A stretch of 64,000 nucleotides of DNA from Butyrivibrio sp. (GCA_015056575.1 SVGA01000006.1:62001-126000); one strand, 5' to 3'; shown: positions 43,063-52,774, counted from the stretch's first letter. Numbers and translations are program-made. The notes: generated from the letters alone by a model not told the origin.

Positions 43063-44244
43063 TCAGGGCCTCTTAGAGCCGCAGTTTGTACAGAAGTTAC
43101 CGTTATTAACAGTTCCGCAGGAGCAAGTCCAGGTTGCTGCAGGTCTCTTGGATCCGCAGTTGGAGCAGAAATTGCCTGTAGCTGTTGCGCCGCAGGAGCA
43201 TGTCCAGGTGTCTGCGGAGGGAGCTGCCATCTGAGGAGCTGCCTGCTGTTGCTGTGCACCCATCTGGTAAAGAGCCTGAGCGTTCATGCCGCCTGCCTGT
43301 TGAGCCATATTCATGCCGGCAAATGCCATCATAGGGCCTGCTGCAGTATTCTTGGCTGCGTCCTGCATAGCCTGAGCCTGTGCGCTTGCCAGTGTAGCGG
43401 CTGCCATGTTGGGGTTCTTGAGAGCGCCTGCTCTCTGGAGCTCTTTGATGATCTTCTCATCTTCCTCGGAAGCTGTAACTGAGCTTACGCCGAAGGAACT
43501 GATCTTGATACCGTAAACCTCGGTCCACTTCTTGGAAAGGACCTCATTGAGTGCATCAGCAATCTCGGTGGTGTGTCCGGGAAGTGAGCTGTATCTGATG
43601 CCCATATCTGAGATCTTGGCGAATGCGGGCTGAAGAGCCGTCAGAAGCTCAGTCTTGAGCTGAGACTCGATCTTGTCTCTTGTGAACTCTCCGGGTACAT
43701 TGCCGCAGATGTTCTTATAGAAAAGAACGGGATCTACAATCTTGTAGCTGTACTCGCCGTGGCACTTAAGGGATACATCCATGTCCAGACCAACATTTGT
43801 GTCAACAACACGGAAAGGAACGGGATTAACTGTTCCGTACTTGTTGCCGAGGATATCCTTGGTGTTGATATAGTAAACTCTCTGATCCTTGGCTGTGCCG
43901 CCGCCGAAAGAAAGTCTCTTGTAGAATTCCTTGAAGCTGTTAACGATATTCTCCCCCAGATCTCCGTAGAAGAGTGAAGGCTCTGTTGATGTATCATATA
44001 CGAACTCGCCTGCCTCTGCGCAGATCTCAGTGATCTGTCCCTGATCTACCAGGATCATGCACTGACCTTCGTTAACCGCAACGATCGAACCGTTGGAAAT
44101 GATGTTTTCATTTCCCTTGCCCTGTTTCTTTTTTGCCTTTGTAAGAAGCACCTCCGATGTAAGAGAATCGCAGTAGAAATAGTCCCTCCACTGATCAGAA
44201 AGAACACTGCCACCTGCTGAAAGTGCTGCTGAAATAAGCCCCAT
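43063..44244 (-). CDS. SPFH-domain protein with two C-terminal zinc ribbons (YdjI-like)
   Basis: 393 residues. It begins MGLISAALSAGGSVLSDQWR, as in YdjI/virion-core SPFH proteins. The SPFH-type fold spans about 30-260 (NEGQCMILVDQGQITEICAE), then an Ala/Met/Gln-rich segment and two zinc ribbons (CSCGATATGNFCSNCGSKRP and a second near-copy). It is the first gene of a three-gene leftward set with the YdjG- and YdjH-like genes. B. subtilis has pspA directly upstream; here none is present. It likely assembles on the inner face of the membrane. Confidence 0.84.
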   Translation of the reverse strand: MGLISAALSAGGSVLSDQWRDYFYCDSLTSEVLLTKAKKKQGKGNENIISNGSIVAVNEGQCMILVDQGQITEICAEAGEFVYDTSTEPSLFYGDLGENIVNSFKEFYKRLSFGGGTAKDQRVYYINTKDILGNKYGTVNPVPFRVVDTNVGLDMDVSLKCHGEYSYKIVDPVLFYKNICGNVPGEFTRDKIESQLKTELLTALQPAFAKISDMGIRYSSLPGHTTEIADALNEVLSKKWTEVYGIKISSFGVSSVTASEEDEKIIKELQRAGALKNPNMAAATLASAQAQAMQDAAKNTAAGPMMAFAGMNMAQQAGGMNAQALYQMGAQQQQAAPQMAAPSADTWTCSCGATATGNFCSNCGSKRPAATWTCSCGTVNNGNFCTNCGSKRP

Positions 44245-44465
44245 AACGTTCTCCTTTCATACATCATGTGTTTTGTATTATTTTATCGATTTTGCAGAGA
44301 ATAGTCTGTCTCATCAGGCTCTGCACCTTATATTGTCGCACATTTAAGGCAAAAATGCTATTGATAATTGGCGGGGCGGGCCACAAAGGAGCGCCGGTGA
44401 AACTCGGCCGCTTTTAAGAAATATCCGGGTTTGACTTTGAAAATTGCGCAGGATAAACTTTTTAT

Positions 44466-46322
44466 ATGGAAAAAACAATTCGCGTCGAAATAACTGAAAA
44501 CGGCAAAACCACTGCGTTTATCATGACTGCCGGGGAAAGCCTTAAGGACGGCATTTTGCGGATGGCTGACGAAGCAGAGAATGACGGATCTACCAAGGAG
44601 CATTACTCGGAACCCGCCCTTCGGGTCAGCATGCCCTGCGGCGGGCAGGGGATCTGCGGCAAGTGTAAGGTCCGTTTTGCCTTTGGTGCTCCAATACCCA
44701 CCCCCGGGGAAAAGAACCTGCTCACTCCCAATGAGATCGATGCTGGCGTAAGGCTTCTTTGCAGGTGCCGCCCCGAAGAAGACTGTGCTGTTGAGATAGG
44801 ATACGGAGCCGATGAAACAAAGATGGCGGCGGAAACTCTGACCGGTACTTCAAGCACTCTCCATGGATCTGCCTCAAACAACATAAGCAGCCCTGCGACT
44901 GCCTTGCACTATGGCATCGCCATTGACCTTGGAACCACCACCATTGCGGCTGCGCTGGTAGAAACCTGCGGTATTAGATCCCGCATAGTTGCCACCGCAT
45001 CTTGCGTAAACTCTCAGAGAAAGTACGGCGCGGATGTGATATCAAGAATAGCTGCGGCCGCAGAATCCGAAGAAGCAGGAAACGATCTTAGGAACCTGGT
45101 CCGCAACGACATAGATGATCTGATGATGAAGCTTGGCATTACCGGGAACACTGCGCCTGCAGATTCGGGAATAGCAACATGTAGTCCTTCCGATGCAAAA
45201 ACAGATATGGATATCGAAAGCACAGCAGAGATATCAAACATAGTCATCGCCGGAAACACCACCATGCTCCATCTTCTCACAGGCAAGGACGTGTCGGGGC
45301 TTGGGGTATATCCCTACACACCGGTGTCCCTGGATCGGGAGGTCTTTAGCTGGGGAAAAGAGCCTTTAAGTGGTGCAGGGGAAGGATCACCACAGGAAAA
45401 GATTGGGTTGCAGAATGCAAAAGTGACTCTTCTTCCGGGAATCTCTGCCTTTGTAGGTGCAGATATTGTCTCGGGATTATATTATATAGAGGGAAAATCA
45501 TCAAAGACATCACTTTTTATCGACCTTGGAACCAACGGAGAGATGGCCCTTATTGAGGACGACAAAATAAAAGTAACATCCACGGCGGCGGGACCTGTGT
45601 TTGAGGCCGGCGGAATTTCCTGCGGAGTGGCCTCGGTGCCGGGAGCCATAGCCCATGTGGAACTTAAAGAGGATGCGGCTGATCCCAAAGAAGGCTTTGG
45701 CGTATCACAAGATGAGAACCGCAGCAAACTCTCAAAACCCGGATGGCAGGTCAAATATGAGACCATTGACGGTGCAAAGCCCATCGGCCTATGCGGAACA
45801 GGAGTAATGGAGCTTGTGTCAGAGCTGGCAAGATGCGGTATCATAGATGAGACAGGACTTCTTGCAGAAGAGTTTTTTGACAACGGATTTCCTGTGACAG
45901 AGGATGGAAGTATCCGACTGACGCAGAAAGACATAAGGAATGTTCAGATGGGGAAAGCTGCCATTGCATCCGGAATAAGAGCGTTGCTCTCATATGCGGA
46001 AAAAGGGCCGGACAGAGTATACATTGCCGGCGGTTTTGGAAGCCATATCGATGTTGAAAAGATTGCACACATTAAGATGCTGCCGCCAGGATTTGCCGGA
46101 AAGATCGTTGCGGTAGGCAATGCTTCTTTGAAGGGCGCGGTGAGATATCTTACAAAGACCCTGTTGGAGGAAAGCGGTGATATTGCCTGCTGCCCGAACA
46201 GTGAGAAAACAAAAGAAACCCCGGATCGGGAGCTTAAGAGGATCATCAATAGGGCGGCTGTCATTGAACTTGCGGCGACAGACAGCTTTGATGAGGACTA
46301 TATAGAAAGCATGAATTTCTGA
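44466..46322 (+). CDS. [2Fe-2S] ferredoxin-ASKHA protein (RACo-like, DUF4445)
   Basis: 618 residues. The N-terminal plant-type ferredoxin carries MPCGGQGICGKCKV (Cys58, Cys64, Cys67) and LLCRC (Cys99 or 101) for a [2Fe-2S] cluster. After a linker comes an ASKHA ATPase domain: GIAIDLGTTTIAAALVE, VIAGNTTMLHLLTGKD, LFIDLGTNGEMAL, STAAGPVFEAGGISCG and IAGGFGSHID. Relatives are reductive activators of corrinoid proteins. No corrinoid protein or methyltransferase is in the window. The insert at about 215-255 (Asp/Ser/Thr-rich) is variable. AGGA lies about 12 bases upstream, a weak ribosome binding site. Confidence 0.88.
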   Translation: MEKTIRVEITENGKTTAFIMTAGESLKDGILRMADEAENDGSTKEHYSEPALRVSMPCGGQGICGKCKVRFAFGAPIPTPGEKNLLTPNEIDAGVRLLCRCRPEEDCAVEIGYGADETKMAAETLTGTSSTLHGSASNNISSPATALHYGIAIDLGTTTIAAALVETCGIRSRIVATASCVNSQRKYGADVISRIAAAAESEEAGNDLRNLVRNDIDDLMMKLGITGNTAPADSGIATCSPSDAKTDMDIESTAEISNIVIAGNTTMLHLLTGKDVSGLGVYPYTPVSLDREVFSWGKEPLSGAGEGSPQEKIGLQNAKVTLLPGISAFVGADIVSGLYYIEGKSSKTSLFIDLGTNGEMALIEDDKIKVTSTAAGPVFEAGGISCGVASVPGAIAHVELKEDAADPKEGFGVSQDENRSKLSKPGWQVKYETIDGAKPIGLCGTGVMELVSELARCGIIDETGLLAEEFFDNGFPVTEDGSIRLTQKDIRNVQMGKAAIASGIRALLSYAEKGPDRVYIAGGFGSHIDVEKIAHIKMLPPGFAGKIVAVGNASLKGAVRYLTKTLLEESGDIACCPNSEKTKETPDRELKRIINRAAVIELAATDSFDEDYIESMNF

Positions 46323-46369
46323 GATCATTCCGGGGGCTGCCCGGCCCGGAAACAAAAAGGAGAGCGAAT

Positions 46370-46537
46370 ATGATCTGTGATACCTGCGCAAATTATGCAT
46401 ACGATGATGACTGGGAGTGCTACGTCTGCATGGTCAACATGGACGAGGACGACTACGGTCGCATGATGAACAGCGGCAAAGACTGCCCCTACTACCAGGA
46501 CGGAGATGAATATAAGGTGGTGCGCCACCAGATGTAA
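46370..46537 (+). CDS. DUF6472-like small cysteine-rich protein
   Basis: 55 residues with CDTCANY, WECYVCMVNMDEDDYGRMM and DCPYYQDGDEYKVVRHQ. Five cysteines in CxxC...CxxC...C layout suggest a zinc site. I recognise it as the small Lachnospiraceae family DUF6472. The AAAGGAG box lies 5-7 bases before the ATG. It sits between the RACo-like gene and the Nudix gene, 14 bases before the latter, and is short enough to be overlooked. Confidence 0.78.
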   Translation: MICDTCANYAYDDDWECYVCMVNMDEDDYGRMMNSGKDCPYYQDGDEYKVVRHQM

Positions 46538-46551
46538 TCAGGAGGGAAATC

Positions 46552-47214
46552 ATGGAAGGATATAAGATCACAACAGACTGCGTTGAGACAGTGGTGGATA
46601 AGAAATTCCTGCGGGTATTTGACCTGCATTACACACAGGGGAGCCACTATTTTGATGCTTCCCGCCGGAGCAAAGACGATCTGGCTGCGGTGAAGACTGA
46701 TGAGGAATTTAAGAAGATGCTGCCGGACGCTGTAAGCTGCGCGGTTATTATCGAGCTGCCGGGGGAGGAGCCGAAGCTTCTTTTGTCCTATGAGTACAGA
46801 TATCCTACGGGAAGATTTCTTCTGGGAGTTCCGGCAGGGCTTTTGGATCCGGAGGATGCCAAGGAAAAAGAGCCGCTGTTTGCCACGGCTATAAGAGAGA
46901 TCCGTGAGGAGACGGGAATAGTTTTTGATCCAAAGACAGACCATATCCATCTTATCAATCCGCTGGTCTTCAGCAGCCCCGGAATGACTGATGAGAGCAA
47001 CGGTCTGGTGTGCGTGGTCTTAAGACTCCCGGATCTAAAGAGTCTTACCCAGGACGGAGCCGAAGGACAGGAGTTCTTTGACGGCTTCGAGCTTGTAAGT
47101 GCCGATAAGGCAAAAGAGCTTTTGAAGAAAGGCGTAGATGACCATGGGACTTTCTATTCGGTTTATACCTGGATGGCGCTGATGTATTTTGTCAGCGGCA
47201 TGTGGAAGGAATAA
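46552..47214 (+). CDS. Nudix hydrolase (ADP-ribose pyrophosphatase-like)
   Basis: 220 residues. The Nudix box is visible as GLLDPEDAKEKEP, then AIREIREETGI, with the catalytic REIREE. The spacing of the first glycine to the REUXEE part is longer than the classic G-x5-E-x7-REUXEE, as in some ADPRase homologues. It should cleave a nucleoside diphosphate linked to X, most plausibly ADP-ribose. An AGGAGGG box supports the start. It is probably co-transcribed with the DUF6472 gene. Confidence 0.85.
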   Translation: MEGYKITTDCVETVVDKKFLRVFDLHYTQGSHYFDASRRSKDDLAAVKTDEEFKKMLPDAVSCAVIIELPGEEPKLLLSYEYRYPTGRFLLGVPAGLLDPEDAKEKEPLFATAIREIREETGIVFDPKTDHIHLINPLVFSSPGMTDESNGLVCVVLRLPDLKSLTQDGAEGQEFFDGFELVSADKAKELLKKGVDDHGTFYSVYTWMALMYFVSGMWKE

Positions 47215-47376
47215 ATCAGTTTTTGCTATAAAGAAATCACGGTATTCTTCCGATATACGTATAAGAAAGCTATATCCATGCACCGGGGGACATGCTTCTG
47301 ACAAAAACGTACACTATGTGATTCAGGTAGACGGCACGGATGCCGAATGACGAGCGATCGTCGAAAGGAGGGAACC

Positions 47377-48153
47377 ATGAGTAACATTTCTGAGATCACT
47401 GCCAATAACAGCAGCGCGGCTTATGAGGCAACCAAGGCCGCCGGAGCGAAAGATACATCTAAGGCAGCAGCAACTGCCAATTACGGCAAGACCTTTGGCA
47501 AGCCCAAGCTCAGCGAGGAAGCTGCCAAATACTATGACGAGCTCAAGAAAAAGTATTCCGGAATGGACTTCGTTCTTGTAAGTAAGGACATGAAGGAAAC
47601 AGCCAAGCAAAGCGCCAGCTCCTTTGGGAACGCCAACAAGATGGTGGTGCTCATCGATGAGGAGAAGATAGAGCGTATGGCTACGGACCCTGAGTACAGA
47701 GCCAAGTATGAAGGGCTCATCGCTCAGGCTTCAACCAAGATGCCTCAGCTTAAGGCTGCCATGACAAACAAGCCCGGGGTCAAGGCCATCGGAATGCAGG
47801 TCAACGACAACGGAACGGCCAGCTTCTTTGCGGTAATGAGTAAATCCTCCCAGGATATGAGCGAAAAGCTCCGGGAGAAGAGGGCTGCCAAGAAAGCTGC
47901 TGAAAAGGCTGCGGAAAAGAAGGCGGCAAAGAAGGAACAGGCTGAAAAACTTCAGGAAAAGATTGCCGATAAAGCCGGTAAGACTGACAAAACCGACACC
48001 GGAGATGAAGAAGAGGATTATGAGATCCTCATGGCAAGCTCCGTGGAGGAACTTCTTAAGAAAATAGATGACTACAACTTCAGTATGCGGGCCGATTCAG
48101 TGCAGACCCCGTACGAGAAGACCATAGGGCAGAGCATAGATTTTAAGGGATAA
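47377..48153 (+). CDS. DUF6033 family protein
   Basis: 258 residues from ATG 47377 (AAAGGAGGGAACC upstream; earlier frame from 47347 contains the RBS). The N-terminus is Ala/Thr/Ser-rich. A conserved core includes AKYYDELKKKYSGMDFVLVS and VVLIDEEKIERMATDPEYR, then an Ala/Lys-rich helix (about 175-215) and an acidic stretch. The ending is YEKTIGQSIDFKG. There is no signal peptide. I associate this layout with DUF6033, common in Lachnospiraceae, of unknown function and sometimes near motility or c-di-GMP genes. A 162-base leader upstream holds no recognisable riboswitch. Confidence 0.72.
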   Translation: MSNISEITANNSSAAYEATKAAGAKDTSKAAATANYGKTFGKPKLSEEAAKYYDELKKKYSGMDFVLVSKDMKETAKQSASSFGNANKMVVLIDEEKIERMATDPEYRAKYEGLIAQASTKMPQLKAAMTNKPGVKAIGMQVNDNGTASFFAVMSKSSQDMSEKLREKRAAKKAAEKAAEKKAAKKEQAEKLQEKIADKAGKTDKTDTGDEEEDYEILMASSVEELLKKIDDYNFSMRADSVQTPYEKTIGQSIDFKG

Positions 48154-48199
48154 GAGCCGTCGGCGCACACTTAAGCCGGCAGCACAGTTGGGGGACGGT

Positions 48200-48901
48200 A
48201 TGTACAAGCTTGCAATATGCGACGATGAAAAGAGCTCTGCTGCTGAGGCGGCAGAGCTCTTGGAAAGATATAAGAGGCTCCATCCGGAGCTGGATTTTGC
48301 GGTGGATATTTTTTACTCCTCGCTGGATATGCTTGAGGGGCTGGAGAAAAAAGTCTACGACATTTTCCTTCTGGACATTTACATCGATAAGATCAACGGT
48401 ATTGAACTTGCTGATATTATCATGAAAAACAATGAAGATGCCCGGATTATTTTTATGACCTCTTCAAATGCCTTTTATAAAGAGGCTTTCAGGATCCACG
48501 CGGTCCACTATCTTGAAAAGCCCATTCTTGAAGAAGAGTTTTTTGATGCCTTCGACAGGATCTGCTCTGAGCGTGAGGAGGTTCACTACCTTACCTTCAG
48601 GGACAGCGGTAAGGTGCACAAGGTAGTGGTGGATGATATCCTTTACATAGAATCAGAGGATCACTACAAGCGGCTCGTGACAGTAAACAGCAGTTTCCTC
48701 ATCCGCAGTACCATGCAGATGCTGGCTGATGAGCTGGATTATCCCTTCTTTTATCCTCTGGGGGTCAAGAGCGTCATTAACCTCAAGAAGGTCCTCAAGA
48801 TCACCAAGGACACAGTCTTTATGGAGGATGGAAAAAAGTTCTCGGTTCCCCGGGGCACATACAGAACACTGAGTGAGCTGGTATTGAAATACACATTCTG
48901 A
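48200..48901 (+). CDS. LytTR-type response regulator
   Basis: 233 residues from ATG 48200 (GGGGGAC upstream; TTG 48188 is less likely). The receiver domain begins LAICDDEKSS, with phospho-acceptor Asp59 in FLLDIYID and Lys in LEKPI. The C-terminal LytTR DNA-binding domain includes VDDILYIESEDHYKRL and the ending VPRGTYRTL. Such AgrA/ComE-type regulators control secreted-factor and surface genes. It lies 31 bases before the hybrid kinase gene and heads a three-gene signalling operon. Confidence 0.9.
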   Translation: MYKLAICDDEKSSAAEAAELLERYKRLHPELDFAVDIFYSSLDMLEGLEKKVYDIFLLDIYIDKINGIELADIIMKNNEDARIIFMTSSNAFYKEAFRIHAVHYLEKPILEEEFFDAFDRICSEREEVHYLTFRDSGKVHKVVVDDILYIESEDHYKRLVTVNSSFLIRSTMQMLADELDYPFFYPLGVKSVINLKKVLKITKDTVFMEDGKKFSVPRGTYRTLSELVLKYTF

Positions 48902-48932
48902 CCGGCTTTTCAAATGCATAAGAGAGGTATCC

Positions 48933-51900
48933 ATGGGAGTATTCAGCAGAAAGTATACCTGGACCGGATTTAAAACGGCAGTGAGGATCGCTTTTCAGAT
49001 TATCGGCATCATTGTATTTGCTGCACTTACCGCAGCAAGCGTAGCATCTTCGTTGCGGGCCGATTTCATGACAGTATCTTCGGGACGCATTGTGCTCATG
49101 GCTTTTGCTGTCACCCCATTCCTTCTTTTGGGAGGACTCTATGGATATGTGATATCCATGGCGAGTTTCATGATATCTTTTACCTTCTGCCTTGTTCTTG
49201 ACATGAGCAATGCCTATAAGATGGCCATTTTTCTTGTTCCGGCCATCTGTTTCTCTTTGTTTTCCCAGTATTTATGGTTTGATAAGGTAAAAAAGACAGT
49301 TCTGGCCGGAGTGATAACTCTGGCGCTTACAGGTTTCATAGAGATGGCATGCCTGACCATTGTGCCCGACGGGGCATATTCGGTTGAGGAAATCATGGCA
49401 TACGGAATGAAGCTTGGGACTTATTTTACAAGGGATGCGGTGGCTATCTTTGGCTGCGGCTTTCTTTTGCATATCTATTTTACGAAAGTCCCGGACATCT
49501 GTAAGATGATGTTCCCACTGGCAATCGGCTATACAAGGGTGTACAGGGATAACCGGGAACTGCAGAGAGATCTTCGTAAAACCAGAGTAGGTATGAAGAT
49601 TTCCCTGATCATCATAGGCGTGGAACTGATCCTTTCCATCTCGGTCGGAGTGTTTATGATAGTTCTTTTCCCTGATCTGAAAGAAATGATGATCTCCAAT
49701 ATCGATCCGAAATCGGTGGTAAGAGAGGAACCCACCACAACGCAGCAATTTGATTTTGACGACGACAGATTTTTGTCTGAAGCAGACCGGGAGGCGTTTG
49801 TTGATCACATTCAGAGCATGGAGTTTTCTTTTAACGTGAAGGCCTTTGGCTACGATGTGAAGATGGTACTGATGATGCTCTGCATAGGTGTGCCGCTGGC
49901 GGCTTTCGCTCATTACTACGCCAAGACTGCCATAGGAATGCCTCTTGGCATGATGTCGGATTTCATGAATGAATACGCCGGCGCACCGGATGACATGAAG
50001 CTTGAAGTGGGCAAAAAAGCTGACAGGCTGATGGTAAGGTCCCACGACGAGATTCGGGTGGTCAATGATTCCATTAAGGCCACGGTTAAATCCGTGGAGG
50101 AATATATCGGCAGGCTCCATGAAGAGCAGGAGCTGGAAAAAGAGCTGGAGGTTGCCCAGAAGGCCAGTGAGGCCAAGTCGAGCTTCCTTTCAAATATGTC
50201 CCATGAGATCAGAACCCCCATCAATGCTGTGCTTGGAATGAATGAGATGATCTTAAGGGAGAGCGCAGAGCCTCAGATACTGGAGTACGCCCAGAACGTC
50301 AAGAGCGCGGGAAATGCTCTTCTTAGCATCATTAATGATATCCTGGATTTCTCCAAGATAGAGGCGGGAAAAATGGATATACTGCCTGTGGAGTATCATC
50401 TTAGCTCCACGATCAACGATCTTATAAACATGATCTCCGCGAAGGCCGATGACAAGGGGCTTGCTTTGGAGGTCAACGTAGATAAGAACACTCCCAACAT
50501 TCTTTTTGGCGACGAAGTCCGCATCAAACAGTGTGTCACCAACGTGCTCTCCAATGCGGTCAAGTACACCGAGAGGGGAAGCATCACCATGAACGTGTCC
50601 TTCAGAGATATTGATGAGGAGAGCATAGGTCTCAGGTTCAGAGTTGTCGACACCGGCATTGGAATAAAGGAAGAGGATATAAACAAGCTCTTTTCCCCCT
50701 TCGAAAGGATTGAGGAGATAAGGAACCGCTCCATTGAGGGCACCGGCCTTGGCATGAGTATCGTTAAAAAGCTGCTGGCTATGATGGACACAAAGCTTGA
50801 GGTAAAAAGCATCTACGGGGAGGGTTCGGACTTCTCTTTTGAGGTGGTCCAGAAGGTGGTTGATAGAGCACCGATCGGCGACTTCAAGACCAGGTACAGG
50901 GAGTACCTTGACAGCCTTGAGAAGTACCACGAGGCCTTCCATGCACCTGATGCGCAGATCCTGGTGGTGGATGATACAACGGTGAATCTTACCGTGGTGA
51001 AGGGGCTTCTTAAGGCCACGCAGATCAAGGTGGACACCGCAGAGAGCGGCAGGGAGACTCTTGAAAAGGTTACAAAGAAAAAGTATGACGCCATCTTTAT
51101 AGACCACAGAATGCCGGAAATGGACGGTCTTGAGACCCTGGCTGCCATGAAGACTCTTGAGAGGAACCTTAATGTGGGCGTTCCCTGTATCGCTCTTACC
51201 GCCAACGCAGGTAGCGGAGCCAGGGACGAGTACATGGCCGCAGGCTTTGATGATTATCTGGCAAAGCCTGTCAACGGAAAAGATCTGGAGAAGATGCTTA
51301 AGGACTACCTTCCGAAGGATAAGTTAAAGGATGCGGGTGATGGCAAAGCTGATGACGACTTTGGCGGTACGACCAAAGATCCTGAAAAAGATGATTCCGG
51401 CGATGAGGACTTCCTTCCAAAGCTCTTAGGAATTGATCTTGCTGAGGCCGAGAAAAACTGCGGAAGCAAGGATGTGCTTCGGGAAGTTGTTAAGGAGTTC
51501 CTTGTGAGCATCGATCCAAAAGCGGACAACATTGAACAATTTGCCGCCGGAAAGGATCTGAGAAACTACACCGTTGCCGTTCATGCTCTTAAGAGCTCCG
51601 CAAGGCTCATCGGCGCCATGGAGCTTTCCTCTATGGCAGCAGGCCTTGAAGAAGCGGGAAATGCCGAGGATATTCACCGGATTGAGGAGAAGACACCGCA
51701 GCTTCTTGAGCTTTACAGAAGCTATAAGGACAAGCTTTCGGCCGCTTGCGAACCGGAAGATGACGATAAACCGGAGATTTCCAAGGAAGAGCTTATGGGC
51801 GCATTCTCCGATATGAAAGAGCTTTTGGAAGCCTACGATTTTGACACTGCAGATGGTATAATGAGTATGTTATCGGATTATCGTATTCCCGATGACTTAA

Positions 51901-51971
51901 GCGACAAGTATAATAAGGTAAAAGAACTGATGGCTGCGGTGGATAGGGACGGCCTGATGGAGATTCTGTGA
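48933..51971 (+). CDS. Hybrid sensor histidine kinase with receiver and HPt domains
   Basis: 1012 residues. The first 210 or so residues hold about six membrane helices; an extracytoplasmic loop and another helix (about 310-330) follow. HisKA has SNMSHEIRTPINAV with His424. HATPase motifs are NVLSNAVKYTERG, DTGIGI and GTGLGMSIVKK. The receiver has IFIDHRMPEMDG with Asp724, and the C-terminal HPt domain has AVHALKSSARL with His884, giving a full His-Asp-His relay. The final phosphate target could be the receiver of the following gene or the LytTR regulator. The ligand is unknown. Confidence 0.92.
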   Translation: MGVFSRKYTWTGFKTAVRIAFQIIGIIVFAALTAASVASSLRADFMTVSSGRIVLMAFAVTPFLLLGGLYGYVISMASFMISFTFCLVLDMSNAYKMAIFLVPAICFSLFSQYLWFDKVKKTVLAGVITLALTGFIEMACLTIVPDGAYSVEEIMAYGMKLGTYFTRDAVAIFGCGFLLHIYFTKVPDICKMMFPLAIGYTRVYRDNRELQRDLRKTRVGMKISLIIIGVELILSISVGVFMIVLFPDLKEMMISNIDPKSVVREEPTTTQQFDFDDDRFLSEADREAFVDHIQSMEFSFNVKAFGYDVKMVLMMLCIGVPLAAFAHYYAKTAIGMPLGMMSDFMNEYAGAPDDMKLEVGKKADRLMVRSHDEIRVVNDSIKATVKSVEEYIGRLHEEQELEKELEVAQKASEAKSSFLSNMSHEIRTPINAVLGMNEMILRESAEPQILEYAQNVKSAGNALLSIINDILDFSKIEAGKMDILPVEYHLSSTINDLINMISAKADDKGLALEVNVDKNTPNILFGDEVRIKQCVTNVLSNAVKYTERGSITMNVSFRDIDEESIGLRFRVVDTGIGIKEEDINKLFSPFERIEEIRNRSIEGTGLGMSIVKKLLAMMDTKLEVKSIYGEGSDFSFEVVQKVVDRAPIGDFKTRYREYLDSLEKYHEAFHAPDAQILVVDDTTVNLTVVKGLLKATQIKVDTAESGRETLEKVTKKKYDAIFIDHRMPEMDGLETLAAMKTLERNLNVGVPCIALTANAGSGARDEYMAAGFDDYLAKPVNGKDLEKMLKDYLPKDKLKDAGDGKADDDFGGTTKDPEKDDSGDEDFLPKLLGIDLAEAEKNCGSKDVLREVVKEFLVSIDPKADNIEQFAAGKDLRNYTVAVHALKSSARLIGAMELSSMAAGLEEAGNAEDIHRIEEKTPQLLELYRSYKDKLSAACEPEDDDKPEISKEELMGAFSDMKELLEAYDFDTADGIMSMLSDYRIPDDLSDKYNKVKELMAAVDRDGLMEIL

Positions 51972-52006
51972 CGCAGACGAAAGCCTTTGGAAAATGAGGA
52001 AACAAT

Positions 52007-52774
52007 ATGGATAAGAGAGTGCTTCTTGTGGGCGGAGGTAAGAGCTTTATGGTTACCTCCATTGCCAAGGAACTTAAGGAAAAAGGATTTGAAGTTTTGC
52101 AGGCAAGCCCCAACGTCACCGAGGTTGAGCGGATTGAGAACAAGCCGACGGTGTATCTGGTATATATTGACGATCTGGATGAGATGATGGAGTTCTTTGT
52201 GTATCTTAGGGACCGGGAAGTTGAGGATGATCTTTCCATCAGCATTATCGGCTCCCATGATGAGATTACAAAGATCACGTCTAATGTAGACTCAGAGAGG
52301 ATCGCAGCAGTGTTTGAGCGCCCGGTCAATGTAAAAGAGCTGGGACAGAAAATGATAGAAGTGGTGGAAAAGGAAGCCATCCGTCTTAAGAAAAAGAGGA
52401 TACTGGTGGTGGATGACGACGGTACCATGCTTCGTACCATCAAGAGCTGGCTCTCTGAGAAGTACCAGGTATTCATGGTTAATTCCGGAATGGCCGCAAT
52501 AACCTTCCTTGCTAAAAACGAAGTGGATCTGATCCTTTTGGACTACGAGATGCCTGTGACCACAGGCCCCAAGGTCCTTGAGATGTTAAGGAGCGAGGCC
52601 TCCACAAGCGATATCCCCGTTATGTTCCTTACAAATAAAGGGGACAAGGAAAGTGTCATGAATGTTGTTGCCTTAAAGCCGGAGAAATATCTTTTAAAGA
52701 CCATGCCTCCGGCAGAGCTTATAGCCAACATAGATGAATTTTTTGAAAAGCAGAAGAGCAAAAAAATGTTCTGA
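52007..52774 (+). CDS. Tandem-receiver response regulator without output domain
   Basis: 255 residues. Residues 1-118 look like a degenerate receiver (MDKRVLLVGGGKSFMVTSIA, VYLVYIDDLDEM, VFERPVNVKELGQ) lacking the usual acidic pair. Residues 130-250 form an intact receiver (ILVVDDDGTMLRTIKSWLSE, Asp179 in ILLDYEMPVTTG, Lys in YLLKTMPP). With no DNA-binding or enzymatic domain it may be a phosphate shuttle, sink or protein-interaction regulator for the upstream hybrid kinase, whose stop is 35 bases away. Confidence 0.85.
   Translation: MDKRVLLVGGGKSFMVTSIAKELKEKGFEVLQASPNVTEVERIENKPTVYLVYIDDLDEMMEFFVYLRDREVEDDLSISIIGSHDEITKITSNVDSERIAAVFERPVNVKELGQKMIEVVEKEAIRLKKKRILVVDDDGTMLRTIKSWLSEKYQVFMVNSGMAAITFLAKNEVDLILLDYEMPVTTGPKVLEMLRSEASTSDIPVMFLTNKGDKESVMNVVALKPEKYLLKTMPPAELIANIDEFFEKQKSKKMF

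Noticed and set aside
44245-44465. Riboswitch or small gene between the SPFH and RACo-like genes
   Set aside because: The 221-base divergent gap shows only a small CAGAG/CTCTG stem and no convincing promoter pair or open frame.
47215-47376. Possible c-di-GMP (GEMM) riboswitch before the DUF6033 gene
   Set aside because: The leader has small hairpins but lacks the conserved GEMM core and tetraloop/receptor elements I would expect.
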